Source: Acinetobacter sp. ANC 4910 (GTDB lineage Bacteria; Pseudomonadota; Gammaproteobacteria; Pseudomonadales; Moraxellaceae). From it: DNA of 64,000 nt. Positions 28,669 through 39,287 of this stretch are shown here, one piece after another (the stretch's first letter is position 1; every line of letters begins with the position of its first letter). The notes beneath the pieces were generated by a model, which was given only the letters and a program-made list of their open reading frames with translations, ran no database searches and was not told where the DNA came from. The translations under genes and the position numbers were made by a program. Location: contig NZ_SJNT01000003.1 in assembly GCF_004331035.1 (NCBI RefSeq), forward strand, positions 62,001-126,000, given 5' to 3'.

Positions 28669-31362
28669 GTGAGTACTCGTTTTATGACATCAGCTGAAAT
28701 TCGCGAAGCTTTTTTAAGCTATTTTGAATCGCAAGGGCATACACGTGTCGCGTCGAGTTCTCTAGTACCCGCCAACGACCCAACATTATTATTTACTAAT
28801 GCTGGTATGAACCAGTTTAAAGACTGCTTTTTAGGTCTTGAAAAACGTGATTATGTACGTGCAACCTCATCACAAAAGTGTGTCCGTGCTGGCGGTAAAC
28901 ACAATGACTTAGACAACGTCGGTTATACTGCACGCCACCACACTTTCTTTGAAATGTTAGGTAATTTCTCTTTTGGTGACTACTTCAAACGTGATGCCAT
29001 TAAATTTGCGTGGAAATTCCTGACTGGCGATAAATGGTTAGCACTACCAAAAGACAAACTCTACGCCACGGTTTATCACACTGATGACGAAGCATTTGAC
29101 ATCTGGAACAAAGAAATTGGTTTAGATGCATCGCGCATTATTCGTATTGGTGATAACAAAGGTGGTCAATACGCATCAGATAACTTCTGGGCAATGGGTG
29201 ATACAGGTCCTTGTGGTCCGTGTTCTGAAATCTTCTTTGACCATGGCGACCATATTTGGGGTGGCTTACCAGGCACACCTGAAGAAGATGGCGACCGTTT
29301 CATTGAAATCTGGAATAACGTATTCATGCAGTTTAACCGTACTGCGGATGGCGTGCTTCACCCTCTTCCAGCGCCTTCTGTTGATACGGGTATGGGCTTG
29401 GAACGTATTTCTGCGGTTTTACAACACGTAAATTCAAACTACGAAATCGATTTATTCCAGCATCTATTAAAAGCTGCTGCTGAAATTATTGGTTTAGATA
29501 CTGCTGTGCTTGAAGCTGAAGCCAAAGAAAAAGACACACCAGTTCAGTACCCAGCTTCACTTAAAGTCGTTGCAGATCATGCACGTTCATGCTGTTTCCT
29601 AATTGCAGACGGTGTAAACCCTTCTAATGAAGGTCGTGGTTATGTACTGCGTCGTATCATTCGTCGTGCAGTGCGTCATGGCAACAAGTTGGGCGCAACG
29701 GGTTCTTTCTTCCATAAAATGTTACAGCCTTTAATTGAAGTGATGGGTCAAGCTTACCCAGAACTTGAAGCACAGAAAGCGCGTATTGAAGCACAATTAC
29801 TAAAAGAAGAAGAACAGTTTGCCAAAACCTTAGAGCAAGGTTTGAAATTGCTTGAAGGTGAATTGGCTCAACTGAAAGGTTCTGTGATCCCAGGTGAAGT
29901 CGTCTTCAAACTGTATGATACTTACGGCTTCCCTACTGACTTAACCGCTGATATCGCACGTGAACGTGATTTAACGATTGACGAAGCAGGTTTTGAAGTT
30001 GAAATGGCAGCACAGCGTCAACGTGCACGTGATGCTGGTAAATTCGCAATTGACTACAACAGCGTTGTAAAAGTTGAAGGCGAAACTCAGTTTGATGGTT
30101 ACGATGCAACGGTTGGCGAAGGTCAAATCATTGCCTTGTATAAAGATGGCGAGCAAGTTGATGAAGTGGTCGAAGGTGACGAAGCCCTTATCGTACTGAA
30201 CCAAACTCCGTTCTATGCAGAAAGCGGCGGTCAAATTGGTGACACAGGTATCTTCAAAAATGACACAGGTATTTTTGAAGTCCAAGACACCAAGAAATCG
30301 GGTGGCGCTTTTGTCCATCAAGGTATCGTGACTGTTGGTAGTCTGAAAGCATTACAAACTGTTGAAGCTACTGTAAAAGCAGACATCCGTGCTGCGACTG
30401 CGCGCAATCACTCTGCAACTCACCTTTTACATGCGGCATTACGTCAAATCTTAGGCTCACATGTACAGCAAAAAGGCTCACTAGTTGCTTCAGACATCTT
30501 ACGTTTTGACTTTGCCAATGATCAGCCTGTTTCTTTTGAACAACTTCAAGAAATTGAGCGTTTAGTCAATGCTGAAGTTATTGCAAACAGCGCTGTAACT
30601 ACAGAACTTCTTGACATCGAATCTGCAAAAGCCAAAGGCGCGATGATGTTGTTTGGCGAAAAGTATGGCGATGAAGTTCGAGTTCTTTCAATGGGTTCAA
30701 TTATTGAAGAGAAAAACTTCTCGATTGAACTGTGTGGTGGTATTCACGTACAACGTACTGGTGACATTGGCCTATTTAAAATCACTTCTGAAGGTGGTGT
30801 AGCTGCGGGTGTACGTCGTATTGAAGCAGTGACAGGTACTAAAGCTTTAGAAATTGTACAAAAAGCTGAAGCGGATATTGTGCATATCAATGCCTTATTG
30901 AAAGCACAGAAAGATCAAACTGTAGAAAAAGTTGAAGCAATCGTTGAAACTTCATCTGCATTACAAAAACAGATTGAACAACTCAATCAAAAATTAGCAA
31001 GCTTACAAGCCACTGAACTTTTAAGCCAAGTTCAAACGCTTGCAGGTCGTACAACTTTAATCACGACTGTTCAGGGTATGGATGCAAAAGCACTTCGTAA
31101 CCTACATGATGGCGTGAAATCAAAATTAGAAAATGCAGTAATCGTTCTTGCAGGTGTAGAGGGTGACAAGGTTAGCTTGATCGCATCTGTAGCCAAAGAA
31201 TTTACTGCTTCTATAAAGGCGGGGGACATCATCAAACACTTGGCAACTGAGCTAGGTGGTAAAGGTGGTGGTAAACCTGACTTGGCACAAGGTGGCGCGC
31301 CACTAAACGAGAAGTTTGCACCAGTGATAGCAGATTTAACTGCTTGGCTTGAAGCAAAATAA
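28669..31362 (+). CDS. alaS: alanyl-tRNA synthetase
   Basis: About 897 aa, full length. Class II catalytic core from [13 protein letters not shown] through the ATP site ([32 protein letters not shown]). The editing domain has the zinc motif [11 protein letters not shown] and [11 protein letters not shown], which removes mischarged serine and glycine. The C-terminal C-Ala domain ends in a Gly-rich [14 protein letters not shown]. Two starts are possible: the GTG used here (28669), which has GGAG 10 nt upstream, and an ATG five codons later (28684), which is the start usually given to homologues. Confidence 0.96.
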   Translation: MSTRFMTSAEIREAFLSYFESQGHTRVASSSLVPANDPTLLFTNAGMNQFKDCFLGLEKRDYVRATSSQKCVRAGGKHNDLDNVGYTARHHTFFEMLGNFSFGDYFKRDAIKFAWKFLTGDKWLALPKDKLYATVYHTDDEAFDIWNKEIGLDASRIIRIGDNKGGQYASDNFWAMGDTGPCGPCSEIFFDHGDHIWGGLPGTPEEDGDRFIEIWNNVFMQFNRTADGVLHPLPAPSVDTGMGLERISAVLQHVNSNYEIDLFQHLLKAAAEIIGLDTAVLEAEAKEKDTPVQYPASLKVVADHARSCCFLIADGVNPSNEGRGYVLRRIIRRAVRHGNKLGATGSFFHKMLQPLIEVMGQAYPELEAQKARIEAQLLKEEEQFAKTLEQGLKLLEGELAQLKGSVIPGEVVFKLYDTYGFPTDLTADIARERDLTIDEAGFEVEMAAQRQRARDAGKFAIDYNSVVKVEGETQFDGYDATVGEGQIIALYKDGEQVDEVVEGDEALIVLNQTPFYAESGGQIGDTGIFKNDTGIFEVQDTKKSGGAFVHQGIVTVGSLKALQTVEATVKADIRAATARNHSATHLLHAALRQILGSHVQQKGSLVASDILRFDFANDQPVSFEQLQEIERLVNAEVIANSAVTTELLDIESAKAKGAMMLFGEKYGDEVRVLSMGSIIEEKNFSIELCGGIHVQRTGDIGLFKITSEGGVAAGVRRIEAVTGTKALEIVQKAEADIVHINALLKAQKDQTVEKVEAIVETSSALQKQIEQLNQKLASLQATELLSQVQTLAGRTTLITTVQGMDAKALRNLHDGVKSKLENAVIVLAGVEGDKVSLIASVAKEFTASIKAGDIIKHLATELGGKGGGKPDLAQGGAPLNEKFAPVIADLTAWLEAK

Positions 31363-31382
31363 AACTTCACCTTTTGTGTAAC

Positions 31383-31408
31383 TGACCCTGATTGGCACTT
31401 CAGGGTCA
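31383..31408 (+). promoter_or_regulatory. hairpin between alaS and lysC
   Basis: TGACCCTGA-N8-TCAGGGTCA, a perfect 9-bp stem 20 nt before the lysC start. There is no T run after it, so it is not a normal terminator. It may slow the polymerase, protect mRNA, or control lysC translation. Confidence 0.5.
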
Positions 31409-31427
31409 TGGCTTATATGGAACAACT

Positions 31428-32708
31428 ATGGCATTAATCGTTCAAAAATATGGCGGTACTTCTATGGGTACCCCCGAGCGCATTTTAAATGTTGCTCGTC
31501 GTGTGAAGCGCTGGCATGACCACGGCCACAAGGTAGTGGTTGTAGTATCAGCAATGAGTGGTGAAACAAACCGCTTATTAGCTCTCGCGAAAGCCATTAC
31601 GGACACCCCTGACCCACGCGAACTTGACCAAATGGTTTCAACGGGTGAACAGGTAACGATTTCCATGTTAGCGATGGCGCTCAATTCAATTGGCGTTGAA
31701 GCTAAGTCACTCACGGGTCGCCAAGTTGGTATTAAAACGGACAGTGCGTTTACCAAAGCTCGTATTGAATCGATTGATACCGACGTAATGACTAAGCACT
31801 TAGATGCAGGTCGTGTCATTGTCGTTGCTGGTTTCCAGGGCTTTGATGCCGATGGTAATACCACAACTTTAGGCCGTGGTGGCTCAGATACTTCTGGGGT
31901 AGCACTTGCGGCTGCGTTGAAAGCAGATGAATGCCAAATCTACACCGATGTAGATGGTGTTTATACTACTGACCCACGCGTTGCACCGAAAGCGAAAAAA
32001 GTTGACCGTATCTCTTTTGAAGAAATGCTAGAAATGGCATCTTTAGGCTCAAAAGTTTTACAAATCCGCTCTGTTGAATTCGCAGGTAAATATCAAGTTC
32101 CACTGCGCGTATTATCAAGTTTTGATAATGATGATGATGGTGCATTTGATGAAGATTTCAAACAAAACGTAGGCACACTAATTACGACTGAGGCAGAAGA
32201 CGATATGGAACAACCAATCATTGCAGGTATTGCATTTAACCGTGACGAAGCAAAACTCACTATTTTGGGTGTTCCTGATGAACCAGGAATTGCATCTAAA
32301 ATCTTATCGCCGATCAGCAATGCCAATATCGAAGTGGATATGATTATCCAAAACGTAGAAGAAGATGGTACAACAGATTTTACTTTTACCGTAAATCGTA
32401 CTGACTTGGCAAAAGCAAAAGCTATTTTAGAGCAAACTGCGAGCAGCATTGAAGGCTGTGAAGTGGTTACTCGTGATGATATCGTTAAAGTCTCAATCGT
32501 TGGTGTAGGTATGCGTTCACATGCAGGTGTTGCGAGCAAAATGTTCACAGCATTGGCAGATGAAAGCATTAATATTTTAATGATTTCAACATCAGAAATT
32601 AAAATTTCTGTACTTATTGAAGAAAACTATTTAGAGCTTGCTGTTCGTTGTTTACACACAGCATTTGGCTTAGACCGTGAACACGGTGAGTCAAGCGCAC
32701 GCGCTTAA
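31428..32708 (+). CDS. lysC: aspartate kinase
   Basis: 426 aa. Phosphorylates aspartate, the first step toward lysine, threonine and methionine. KYGGTSMGTPERI at the N-terminus and the GRGGSDTSGVALAAAL nucleotide loop define the kinase; the C-terminal third has two ACT domains (from about residue 265: GVPDEPGIASKIL, then VSIVGVGMRSHAGVASKM), the site of feedback inhibition. The start before ALIVQKYGG is chosen; the frame is open from a TTG 12 codons upstream. It lies 65 nt after alaS. Confidence 0.96.
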   Translation: MALIVQKYGGTSMGTPERILNVARRVKRWHDHGHKVVVVVSAMSGETNRLLALAKAITDTPDPRELDQMVSTGEQVTISMLAMALNSIGVEAKSLTGRQVGIKTDSAFTKARIESIDTDVMTKHLDAGRVIVVAGFQGFDADGNTTTLGRGGSDTSGVALAAALKADECQIYTDVDGVYTTDPRVAPKAKKVDRISFEEMLEMASLGSKVLQIRSVEFAGKYQVPLRVLSSFDNDDDGAFDEDFKQNVGTLITTEAEDDMEQPIIAGIAFNRDEAKLTILGVPDEPGIASKILSPISNANIEVDMIIQNVEEDGTTDFTFTVNRTDLAKAKAILEQTASSIEGCEVVTRDDIVKVSIVGVGMRSHAGVASKMFTALADESINILMISTSEIKISVLIEENYLELAVRCLHTAFGLDREHGESSARA

Positions 32709-32741
32709 AAGATAATTGTCTTTTGTAAGACAATTATCTTT
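32708..32741 (+). terminator. terminator of lysC
   Basis: AAAGATAATTGTCTT / AAGACAATTATCTTT, a 15-bp stem with a 4-nt loop starting in the stop codon. Confidence 0.85.
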
Positions 32742-32759
32742 AAAATTCCATAAAAATAC

Positions 32760-32791
32760 AGAGCCACTATAGTTTTTTCTATAGTGGCTCT
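32760..32791. terminator. second hairpin after lysC
   Basis: AGAGCCACTATAG / CTATAGTGGCTCT, a perfect 13-bp stem with a loop of six T, 20 nt after the first. A double stop or a processing site before csrA. Confidence 0.7.
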
Positions 32792-32951
32792 GTTATATTA
32801 GCCCAGAAGCGTTTTAGTAAATTTCAACAGAATTCTATAAATACCCACCTATTTGTCTTTATAAGTTCTGTTAAAATTTTCTTTATAACCAAGGTTGTGT
32901 TTTTTTAACTTTTTAATCAATGCAGGTTTAGCATTTTGCAAGGAGATAAAC

Positions 32952-33206
32952 ATGCTGATTCTGACCCGTCGTGTCGGAGAAACATTAATGATTGGGGATC
33001 AAGTCAGTGTTACTGTGCTTGGTGTTAAAGGCAATCAAGTTCGTATTGGCGTAAATGCTCCAAAAGAAGTATCAGTTCATCGCGAAGAAATTTATCAACG
33101 CATTCAACATGAACGTGCGATGCACGAACACCTTCAACATATCGATCAAGATTATCAACCTTCTTTTGAAGAAGATAATTACTCCCAGAATAACTTTAAT
33201 CGTTAA
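32952..33206 (+). CDS. csrA: carbon storage regulator CsrA (long form)
   Basis: 84 aa. The first 60 residues are canonical CsrA ([16 protein letters not shown], then [19 protein letters not shown]), a dimer that binds GGA motifs in mRNA leaders and blocks or stabilises translation; Arg44-type contacts are retained in VHREEIY. Beyond residue 60 there is a 24-aa tail rich in His, Gln, Glu and Asn that E. coli CsrA (61 aa) lacks. The ribosome site AAGGAG is itself a GGA motif 7 nt before the ATG, so self-control is plausible. Single gene. Confidence 0.96.
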   Translation: MLILTRRVGETLMIGDQVSVTVLGVKGNQVRIGVNAPKEVSVHREEIYQRIQHERAMHEHLQHIDQDYQPSFEEDNYSQNNFNR

Positions 33207-33224
33207 AATTAAATGTTATCTCCT

Positions 33225-33248
33225 AAAGCGGCTTTTCTAAGCCGCTTT
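33225..33248. terminator. terminator between csrA and rnhB
   Basis: AAAGCGGC / GCCGCTTT arms with an 8-nt loop between convergent stops; the T tail is short. Confidence 0.75.
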
Positions 33249-33261
33249 AAATTTTTCAGGG

Positions 33262-33834
33262 CTAGTCAAATTGTGCCAATGCTTTTTTTACTGGTGCATA
33301 ACTACGACGATGTTCTGCAATCACCCCATGCATCGCAATTGCTTCAAAATGTGCTTTAGTTGGATAGCCTTTATGCTTGGCAAAACCGTACTGTGGGTAT
33401 TTCTGGTCTAAAGCCACCATGTCGCGATCACGTGTGACTTTGGCCAAGATACTGGCCGCAGAAATTTCTGCATGTAATGCATCCCCTCCAACTACAGCCT
33501 CACAACTCGCACTCAAACCTTGCGGAATTTTATTCCCATCGACCAGAACATGCTCTGGATGTATCTGTAAAGCCTCTACTGCACGACGCATGGCCAAAAG
33601 TGAGGCCTGTAAAATATTGATTTGGTCAATTTCTTCGTGACTTGCTTCCGCAATTGCCCATGCCAATGCTTTTTCTTGAATCTCTACAAATAATTTCTCA
33701 CGCTTTTTCTCTGTGAGTTTCTTTGAATCATTTAAACCTTCGATCGGGTTATTCGGGTCAAGAATTACCGCTGCAGCTACAACCGAACCAACTAAAGGAC
33801 CGCGTCCCGCTTCATCTACACCTGCTATTCGCAT
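33262..33834 (-). CDS. rnhB: ribonuclease HII
   Basis: 190 aa. Cleaves the RNA strand of RNA-DNA hybrids and removes single ribonucleotides from DNA. The N-terminal [10 protein letters not shown] carries the first Asp-Glu of the active site; [13 protein letters not shown] carries the later Asp and Lys. [15 protein letters not shown] near the end is the family's DNA-contact region. Full length. It lies downstream of the lipoprotein genes with a terminator between, so it has its own promoter. Confidence 0.96.
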   Translation of the reverse strand: MRIAGVDEAGRGPLVGSVVAAAVILDPNNPIEGLNDSKKLTEKKREKLFVEIQEKALAWAIAEASHEEIDQINILQASLLAMRRAVEALQIHPEHVLVDGNKIPQGLSASCEAVVGGDALHAEISAASILAKVTRDRDMVALDQKYPQYGFAKHKGYPTKAHFEAIAMHGVIAEHRRSYAPVKKALAQFD

Positions 33835-33852
33835 GCCTTACTCTCATAAAAA

Positions 33853-33872
33853 AATGGCTGAAAAATCAGCCA
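33853..33872 (-). terminator. terminator between lipoprotein gene and rnhB
   Basis: TGGCTGA / TCAGCCA with an AAAA loop and seven T on the minus strand, 30 nt past the stop of the lipoprotein gene. Confidence 0.8.
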
Positions 33873-33901
33873 CTTTAAAATTAATCATATATTGAATAAA
33901 T

Positions 33902-34264
33902 TTAGTTTAACATTTCAGAAGCGCATGTTGCAGAAGTTTTTGTTGCAGCCAATGCTGCATAAGCATCTTTGGCTTTTGAATCTACAGCAGCTAAAGCCAA
34001 TTGCTCTTTAGAGAACATTTTTGGTGCATTATCTCCAACACATTTACATACTTCACGTTTTTTCTTTTGTTTTTGATCTTCAGATAAAAGTTTACTGCTT
34101 AAAATCCAGGTTGGATTATTTTCAATATCGTCCATACATTTCTGATTCGACGCCATTCGAATGACAGAAACTCCACTTGATTCCGAACTAGACAATGGTG
34201 ATGATGCACATGCAGATAACATCAATCCTCCAACCAAACACATCAAAAGTTTATATTTTTTCAT
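33902..34264 (-). CDS. small Cys-rich lipoprotein, paralogue A
   Basis: 120 aa. Signal peptide with lipobox MLSACASS, so a lipid-anchored envelope protein. The mature part has four further Cys (QKCMDD, REVCKCVGD, TSATCASE), which could form two disulfides. The same pattern, including PxW, a Gln-Lys-rich EDQKQ and the CxCV unit, occurs in the gene just upstream (34393-34758), so the two are tandem paralogues. I do not know the family's function. Confidence 0.75.
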   Translation of the reverse strand: MKKYKLLMCLVGGLMLSACASSPLSSSESSGVSVIRMASNQKCMDDIENNPTWILSSKLLSEDQKQKKKREVCKCVGDNAPKMFSKEQLALAAVDSKAKDAYAALAATKTSATCASEMLN

Positions 34265-34364
34265 GATTATTCAACCTTAGTTTTGAGCAAATTGGTATTG
34301 GTTATTTATTGTTCTGATTAATATAAAATAAAATAAGATAAATCACAAAAAGTATTGCAATAAA

Positions 34365-34388
34365 AAAGCCAGGAAATCCCTGGCTTTT
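34365..34388 (-). terminator. terminator between the two lipoprotein genes
   Basis: AAAGCCAGG / CCTGGCTTTT hairpin with T/A runs just past the stop of paralogue B, so the paralogues are separate transcripts. Confidence 0.82.
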
Positions 34389-34392
34389 CAAA

Positions 34393-34758
34393 TTATTTGT
34401 TTACTGCTTCACTCACACAACTTTGAATGGTTTTAGTCACTACATTGCTCACGATCGTCGCGCGTGCAGCAGGATCTAAGGCAGCAGTTGCCAAATCTAC
34501 AGTGGTCACATTTTGTGGTGCCTTTTCACTGACACAACCACAAATATCCGTTTGAATATTTTGCTTTTGTTCCGCAGTCATCAACTGTGTAGCAGTTTTC
34601 CAAGCAGGTGTATTATTTAATTCTGTCACGCATTTTGAATTAATTGCAATTTTGATTGCCGCCATACCCACTTGCTGAGTGGTTGTTGCTGTTTCTGTGG
34701 TAGCACAAGCAGTAAGTACTAAAATAACAGGTGCCAATGCAGCTAATCTTTTTTTCAC
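34393..34758 (-). CDS. small Cys-rich lipoprotein, paralogue B
   Basis: 121 aa. Lipobox VLTACATT after a Lys-Arg and hydrophobic signal. Starts with GTG, preceded by AAGGTAAAA. The Cys pattern (SKCVTE, TDICGCVSE, IQSCVSE) and the words APAW/PTW, EQKQ, and LATAALD versus LALAAVD align with paralogue A. Four mature Cys suggest two disulfide bonds in the periplasm. Divergent from the cytochrome b561 gene. Function unknown. Confidence 0.78.
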   Translation of the reverse strand: MKKRLAALAPVILVLTACATTETATTTQQVGMAAIKIAINSKCVTELNNTPAWKTATQLMTAEQKQNIQTDICGCVSEKAPQNVTTVDLATAALDPAARATIVSNVVTKTIQSCVSEAVNK

Positions 34759-34989
34759 AATATTTTACCTTGATGATCAATTTAAAGTAGGGCTATTGTG
34801 CCGTAACACCCATAAATATAAAGCCCTGATTAAGCTGATGATCAATTATTTGTGCAATTTACCAACAAAAGCTCAGCAAATAAAATCAGCGTTGCAACAA
34901 ATATACGCATCGTTGCAGAATCTACGTTTTCTTGTATTTTTAATTTCAGTAAGATAATAATTATTATTCGACCTATTTATTCATACTTT

Positions 34990-35544
34990 ATGAAAAATAC
35001 AACACCCTATTACACGCGCACAGCACAAGTCTTACACTGGCTGATGGCAATTATTTTTATTGTCGCTTGGATTATTGGTTTTTATAGTGGAAACTTTTTA
35101 AGCTATGAAACAGATGGCAGCTTCAAAGGTGACATCATCACCTTACACAAGAACATTGCCACCACTATTATCTTTTTGGTCATGATCCGGATTTTCTGGC
35201 GTTATACCCATCCAGCTCCCTCACTACCTGATAGTATGTCGCCAACAATGAAGGTATTGGCTCATCTTGGGCATTTAGCACTATACCTGATGTTACTTGC
35301 CTTACCAATCACGGGGTGCTTATTCAGTTGGAGTGCGGGACATCCTGCCCCTGTCCTTTATCTCTTTAATCTGCCAACACTAATTGAAGAAAATTACGAC
35401 CTACTAGAAATTGTAAAACCACTACACATTTATCTTTCTTGGGCAGCGGGTTTCTTGGTTGTAGGGCATATTATTGCTGCATTAAAGCACCACTTTATTG
35501 ATAAAGATAGCGTGCTCACTAGTATGACCCGTCAACCGAAATAA
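34990..35544 (+). CDS. cytochrome b561
   Basis: 184 aa. Four-helix inner-membrane diheme cytochrome of the bacterial b561 (CybB) family, which passes electrons from ubiquinol. Heme-ligand His residues are visible at AQVLHWLMA (helix 1), ITLHKNIAT (before helix 2), and in the helix 4 region HIYLSWAAGFLVVGHIIAA. PITGCLFSWSAG precedes it. The ATG before KNTTPYYTRTAQ is chosen; the frame is open 46 codons upstream without family similarity. Single gene. Confidence 0.88.
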   Translation: MKNTTPYYTRTAQVLHWLMAIIFIVAWIIGFYSGNFLSYETDGSFKGDIITLHKNIATTIIFLVMIRIFWRYTHPAPSLPDSMSPTMKVLAHLGHLALYLMLLALPITGCLFSWSAGHPAPVLYLFNLPTLIEENYDLLEIVKPLHIYLSWAAGFLVVGHIIAALKHHFIDKDSVLTSMTRQPK

Positions 35545-35567
35545 AACCTATAAACTCTTTATCCAAA

Positions 35568-35596
35568 AAAACCGCACGATATGGTGCGGTTTTTTA
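35568..35596. terminator. bidirectional terminator
   Basis: AAACCGCAC / GTGCGGTTT with T/A runs on both sides, between the convergent cytochrome and deaminase genes. Confidence 0.88.
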
Positions 35597-35608
35597 TATT
35601 TAAACGAA

Positions 35609-36610
<1,002 letters not shown>

Positions 36611-36624
36611 TTATCCTCAAAAAA

Positions 36625-36654
36625 GAAAAAAGGGTGTAAACAAGTTTACACCCT
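36625..36654 (-). terminator. terminator between the purine permease and deaminase genes
   Basis: AGGGTGTAAAC / GTTTACACCCT, followed on the minus strand by six T. It lies between two co-oriented genes that look functionally linked, so it may be a partial terminator that lowers deaminase expression. Confidence 0.82.
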
Positions 36655-36671
36655 TAAAATTGGTGTGGATA

Positions 36672-37994
36672 TTAACCACCAAAAAATGCAAATTTAATTG
36701 CCCACAGTACAGCAACAATCCAAACCATATATGGAACTGTTGATGCTTTACCTGTAAATAGTTTAATCAACGCATAGCTAATAAAGCCCATTGCAATACC
36801 ATCTGCAATAGAATAAGCAAAAGGCATAAATACGATGGTTAAAAATGCAGGTACCGCTTCAGTAATATCTTCCCATTCGATATGGGTAATTCCCTGAATC
36901 ATCAACACACCCACAAATAACAATGCAGGAGCTGTTGCAAAACTAGGTACTGATTGTGCCAATGGAGCTAAAAACAAACACAAAATAAATAAAACACCAA
37001 CCACAACGGCAGTAAGACCTGTACGACCACCTGCTGCAACACCTGCTGAAGATTCAATATAAGGTGTTGTTGATGACGTACCTAATGCAGCACCCGCAAC
37101 AATTGCTGTTGAGTCTGCAAAGAGGGCTTTTTTCAAACGAGGTAATTTACCGTCTTGGAGTAGACCTGCACGATGTGCAACGCCCACTAAAGTACCTGTT
37201 GAGTCAAATAAGTCCACTAAGAAGAAGACAAAAATGACACCCACCAAACTTGCGGTAAATAAACCTTTAAAGTCCATCTGTAAGAATGTTGGTGCGATTG
37301 AAGGAATTTGCCCGATAACACCTTTGAATTCACTTAGACCCATCATGGTAGAAATTGCAGTCAGCACCAAAATACTGATGATAATCGCACCACGTATTTT
37401 AAACTGGTGTAATACCACAATCATTAAGAAGCCAAACAACGTCAACAATACTGTCGGCTGCTTAAGATCACCTAAACCGACAAGAGTTGCAGGATTATCA
37501 ACAATAATCCCTGAGTTCTTTAAAGCAATAAGTGCTAGGAACAAACCAATACCACCGCCAATCGCAAGCTTAAGTGACATTGGAATTGCATTGACAATCG
37601 CTTCGCGGATTTTAAACATGCTAATGGCAATAAAGATTAAACCAGAAACAAATACTGCTGCCAAAGCGGTTTGCCAAGGCACACCCATACCCATACATAC
37701 TGAATAGGTGAAATAAGCATTCAAGCCCATTCCTGGTGCTAAAGCAATTGGATAATTCGCAATAATCCCCATCACTAAACAGCCAATCGCTGCAGCGAGA
37801 CATGTTGCGACAAAGACAGCTCCATGATCCATCCCTGTTTCGGATAAAATCATTGGATTAACAATAATAATGTAACACATGGTTAAAAATGTGGTTACAC
37901 CTGCAAGAACTTCAGTACGAAAAGTCGTCTTGTTTTCGCTTAGTTTAAATAAGCGTTCAAGTACGTTTTCTGAAGATGGATTAGGAGTCGTCAT
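36672..37994 (-). CDS. NCS2-family purine permease (AzgA/GhxP type)
   Basis: 440 aa, 12-14 membrane segments. NCS2 subfamily features: N-terminal TEVLAGVTTFLTMCYIIIVNP, ALAPGMGLNAYF, then LFDSTGTLVGVAHRAG and GTSSTTPYIESSAGVAAGGRTG. These words define the AzgA-like branch that carries adenine, guanine and hypoxanthine with H+, not the UraA branch. Upstream of the adenine deaminase gene, so together they import and deaminate adenine. Confidence 0.92.
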   Translation of the reverse strand: MTTPNPSSENVLERLFKLSENKTTFRTEVLAGVTTFLTMCYIIIVNPMILSETGMDHGAVFVATCLAAAIGCLVMGIIANYPIALAPGMGLNAYFTYSVCMGMGVPWQTALAAVFVSGLIFIAISMFKIREAIVNAIPMSLKLAIGGGIGLFLALIALKNSGIIVDNPATLVGLGDLKQPTVLLTLFGFLMIVVLHQFKIRGAIIISILVLTAISTMMGLSEFKGVIGQIPSIAPTFLQMDFKGLFTASLVGVIFVFFLVDLFDSTGTLVGVAHRAGLLQDGKLPRLKKALFADSTAIVAGAALGTSSTTPYIESSAGVAAGGRTGLTAVVVGVLFILCLFLAPLAQSVPSFATAPALLFVGVLMIQGITHIEWEDITEAVPAFLTIVFMPFAYSIADGIAMGFISYALIKLFTGKASTVPYMVWIVAVLWAIKFAFFGG

Positions 37995-38173
37995 GACCTA
38001 GCCCCTGTAAAAAAACATTATGCCAAAATTCCGAATTGGGCTAAAAATTAAACTTTTTGCCATTTGATTCTCGAAATTTAAAGCAATGGGTATGCCAAAT
38101 ATCTGATGCTTTTTCCAAGCTAAATAAGGAAGCTGTTGTTGCATAACATAAGGCTCCCTCATACAAGTAAACG

Positions 38174-38198
38174 AAAAAAGCTGCATAAATTATGCAGC
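38174..38198 (-). terminator. terminator upstream of the purine permease gene
   Basis: GCTGCATAA / TTATGCAGC with six T on the minus strand. It may end the small gene at 38386-38571 or act as an attenuator in the leader of the permease gene. I found no purine riboswitch motif next to it. Confidence 0.65.
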
Positions 38199-38385
38199 CC
38201 TAACACTTATACTTTTTAAATCAACAGCTTAAACAAAAAACATAAACATTTCTTTAAATTCGGCGTGGATTATAACATATTGATTTTCACGTTGTTTCTA
38301 GAATTTATGCACGCTATAGACTACGCCTCAAAAATCATGATACAAGTAAATTTAAATCTTTAATTACAAAAATGAATTCATGCCG

Positions 38386-38571
38386 CTATTGATCTTTTTT
38401 TATCAAAATATTTTTTGACTGAGCATCGGCTTCAATTTTCTGTAGCGAACTGTGCGCTTCATTTACCAAACGGTTAATTTCTTGTTTCTGCCTGATCTCA
38501 GATTCGTGATATACAGTCAAACCTAAGATACAGATCATCATTAGAAACATTGGTAGAAGTAACTTTTTCAT
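38386..38571 (-). CDS. small membrane-anchored protein, 61 aa
   Basis: Not recognised. MKKLLLPMFLMMICILGL is a signal anchor; the rest (HESEIRQKQEINRLVNEAHS) is a charged, coiled-coil-like helix facing the periplasm. The ATG before KKLLLP is preferred to a longer frame (15 more codons), although no strong ribosome site is visible. It stands at the border between core chromosome and the accessory stretch. Confidence 0.45.
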   Translation of the reverse strand: MKKLLLPMFLMMICILGLTVYHESEIRQKQEINRLVNEAHSSLQKIEADAQSKNILIKKDQ

Positions 38572-38841
38572 TATAATGAAGTACAGTTTTTTAATTATTG
38601 GTAAAATATACACCATAATTTTTTATAGTTCACTTTGTTTAGGGAAAATAGAATTTATTTGGTGCAGATCTCGTTTTTTAATGACTTGATAATATATTTG
38701 TGAAATTTTCTGCATCCATACACAATTTTTGACCAATCAACGCCTTAATTTATCCTTTAAGATTTTGATAATTCATTATGATTGGAGATGATTTAACTGT
38801 AGTTTAAGGTCATGCAAGAATCTCTTCATATCTTATTTTAT

Positions 38842-39240
38842 TTAATATCTTAGCTGATAAAAAAACTTCCAATGCTCTGTATTTAAAGCTCTCTCAAAGA
38901 TTTGATCATAGTTATTCGCATATTGTTTACTAAAAATTCACTCAATGGATTGAGCTGGTATTACGTAATCTTCGAAAACTGAAGAAACATAATTCACTTT
39001 AGCAAATGCAAACTCTAAATGCTCTATTGAGTAATTATTCCAACAATAACGTAAGCTGATTATCATATTGTTCCTGACTTATCCACTCTCCATACTCCCA
39101 GATTTGCACAAAATCCTTGAAAAGTTTAAGTATATTCACATGTATCTTTGAGAACTTTAACCCCTTGAATAGTCTCATATTTGAATATATTTAAATGATC
39201 CGTCAATATTTTCTAGGTTAATCTTGACTTCAGTCTTACT
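38842..39240 (-). pseudogene. decayed gene of unknown family
   Basis: The minus strand carries broken but coding-like stretches in different frames: one with WEYGEWISQEQYDNQL (about 39080-39110) and a later one with SIEHLEFAFAKVNYV and FERALNTEHWKFFYQLRY, ending at a stop at 38842-38844. Stops and frame changes separate them, so a single ancestral gene seems to have decayed. No family recognised. The rest of 38617-39287 shows nothing else. Confidence 0.4.
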
Positions 39241-39287
39241 CCATAGTTTTTAATTCAATCACTGACTTCAAATTGAAAATATAAATC

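Noticed and set aside
37998..38186. 62-aa minus-strand frame before the purine permease gene
   Set aside because: No ribosome site, unusual composition, and it runs into the promoter region of the permease gene.
38000..38300. Purine riboswitch before the permease gene
   Set aside because: I looked for the conserved junction and loop words and did not find them; only a terminator-like hairpin is present.
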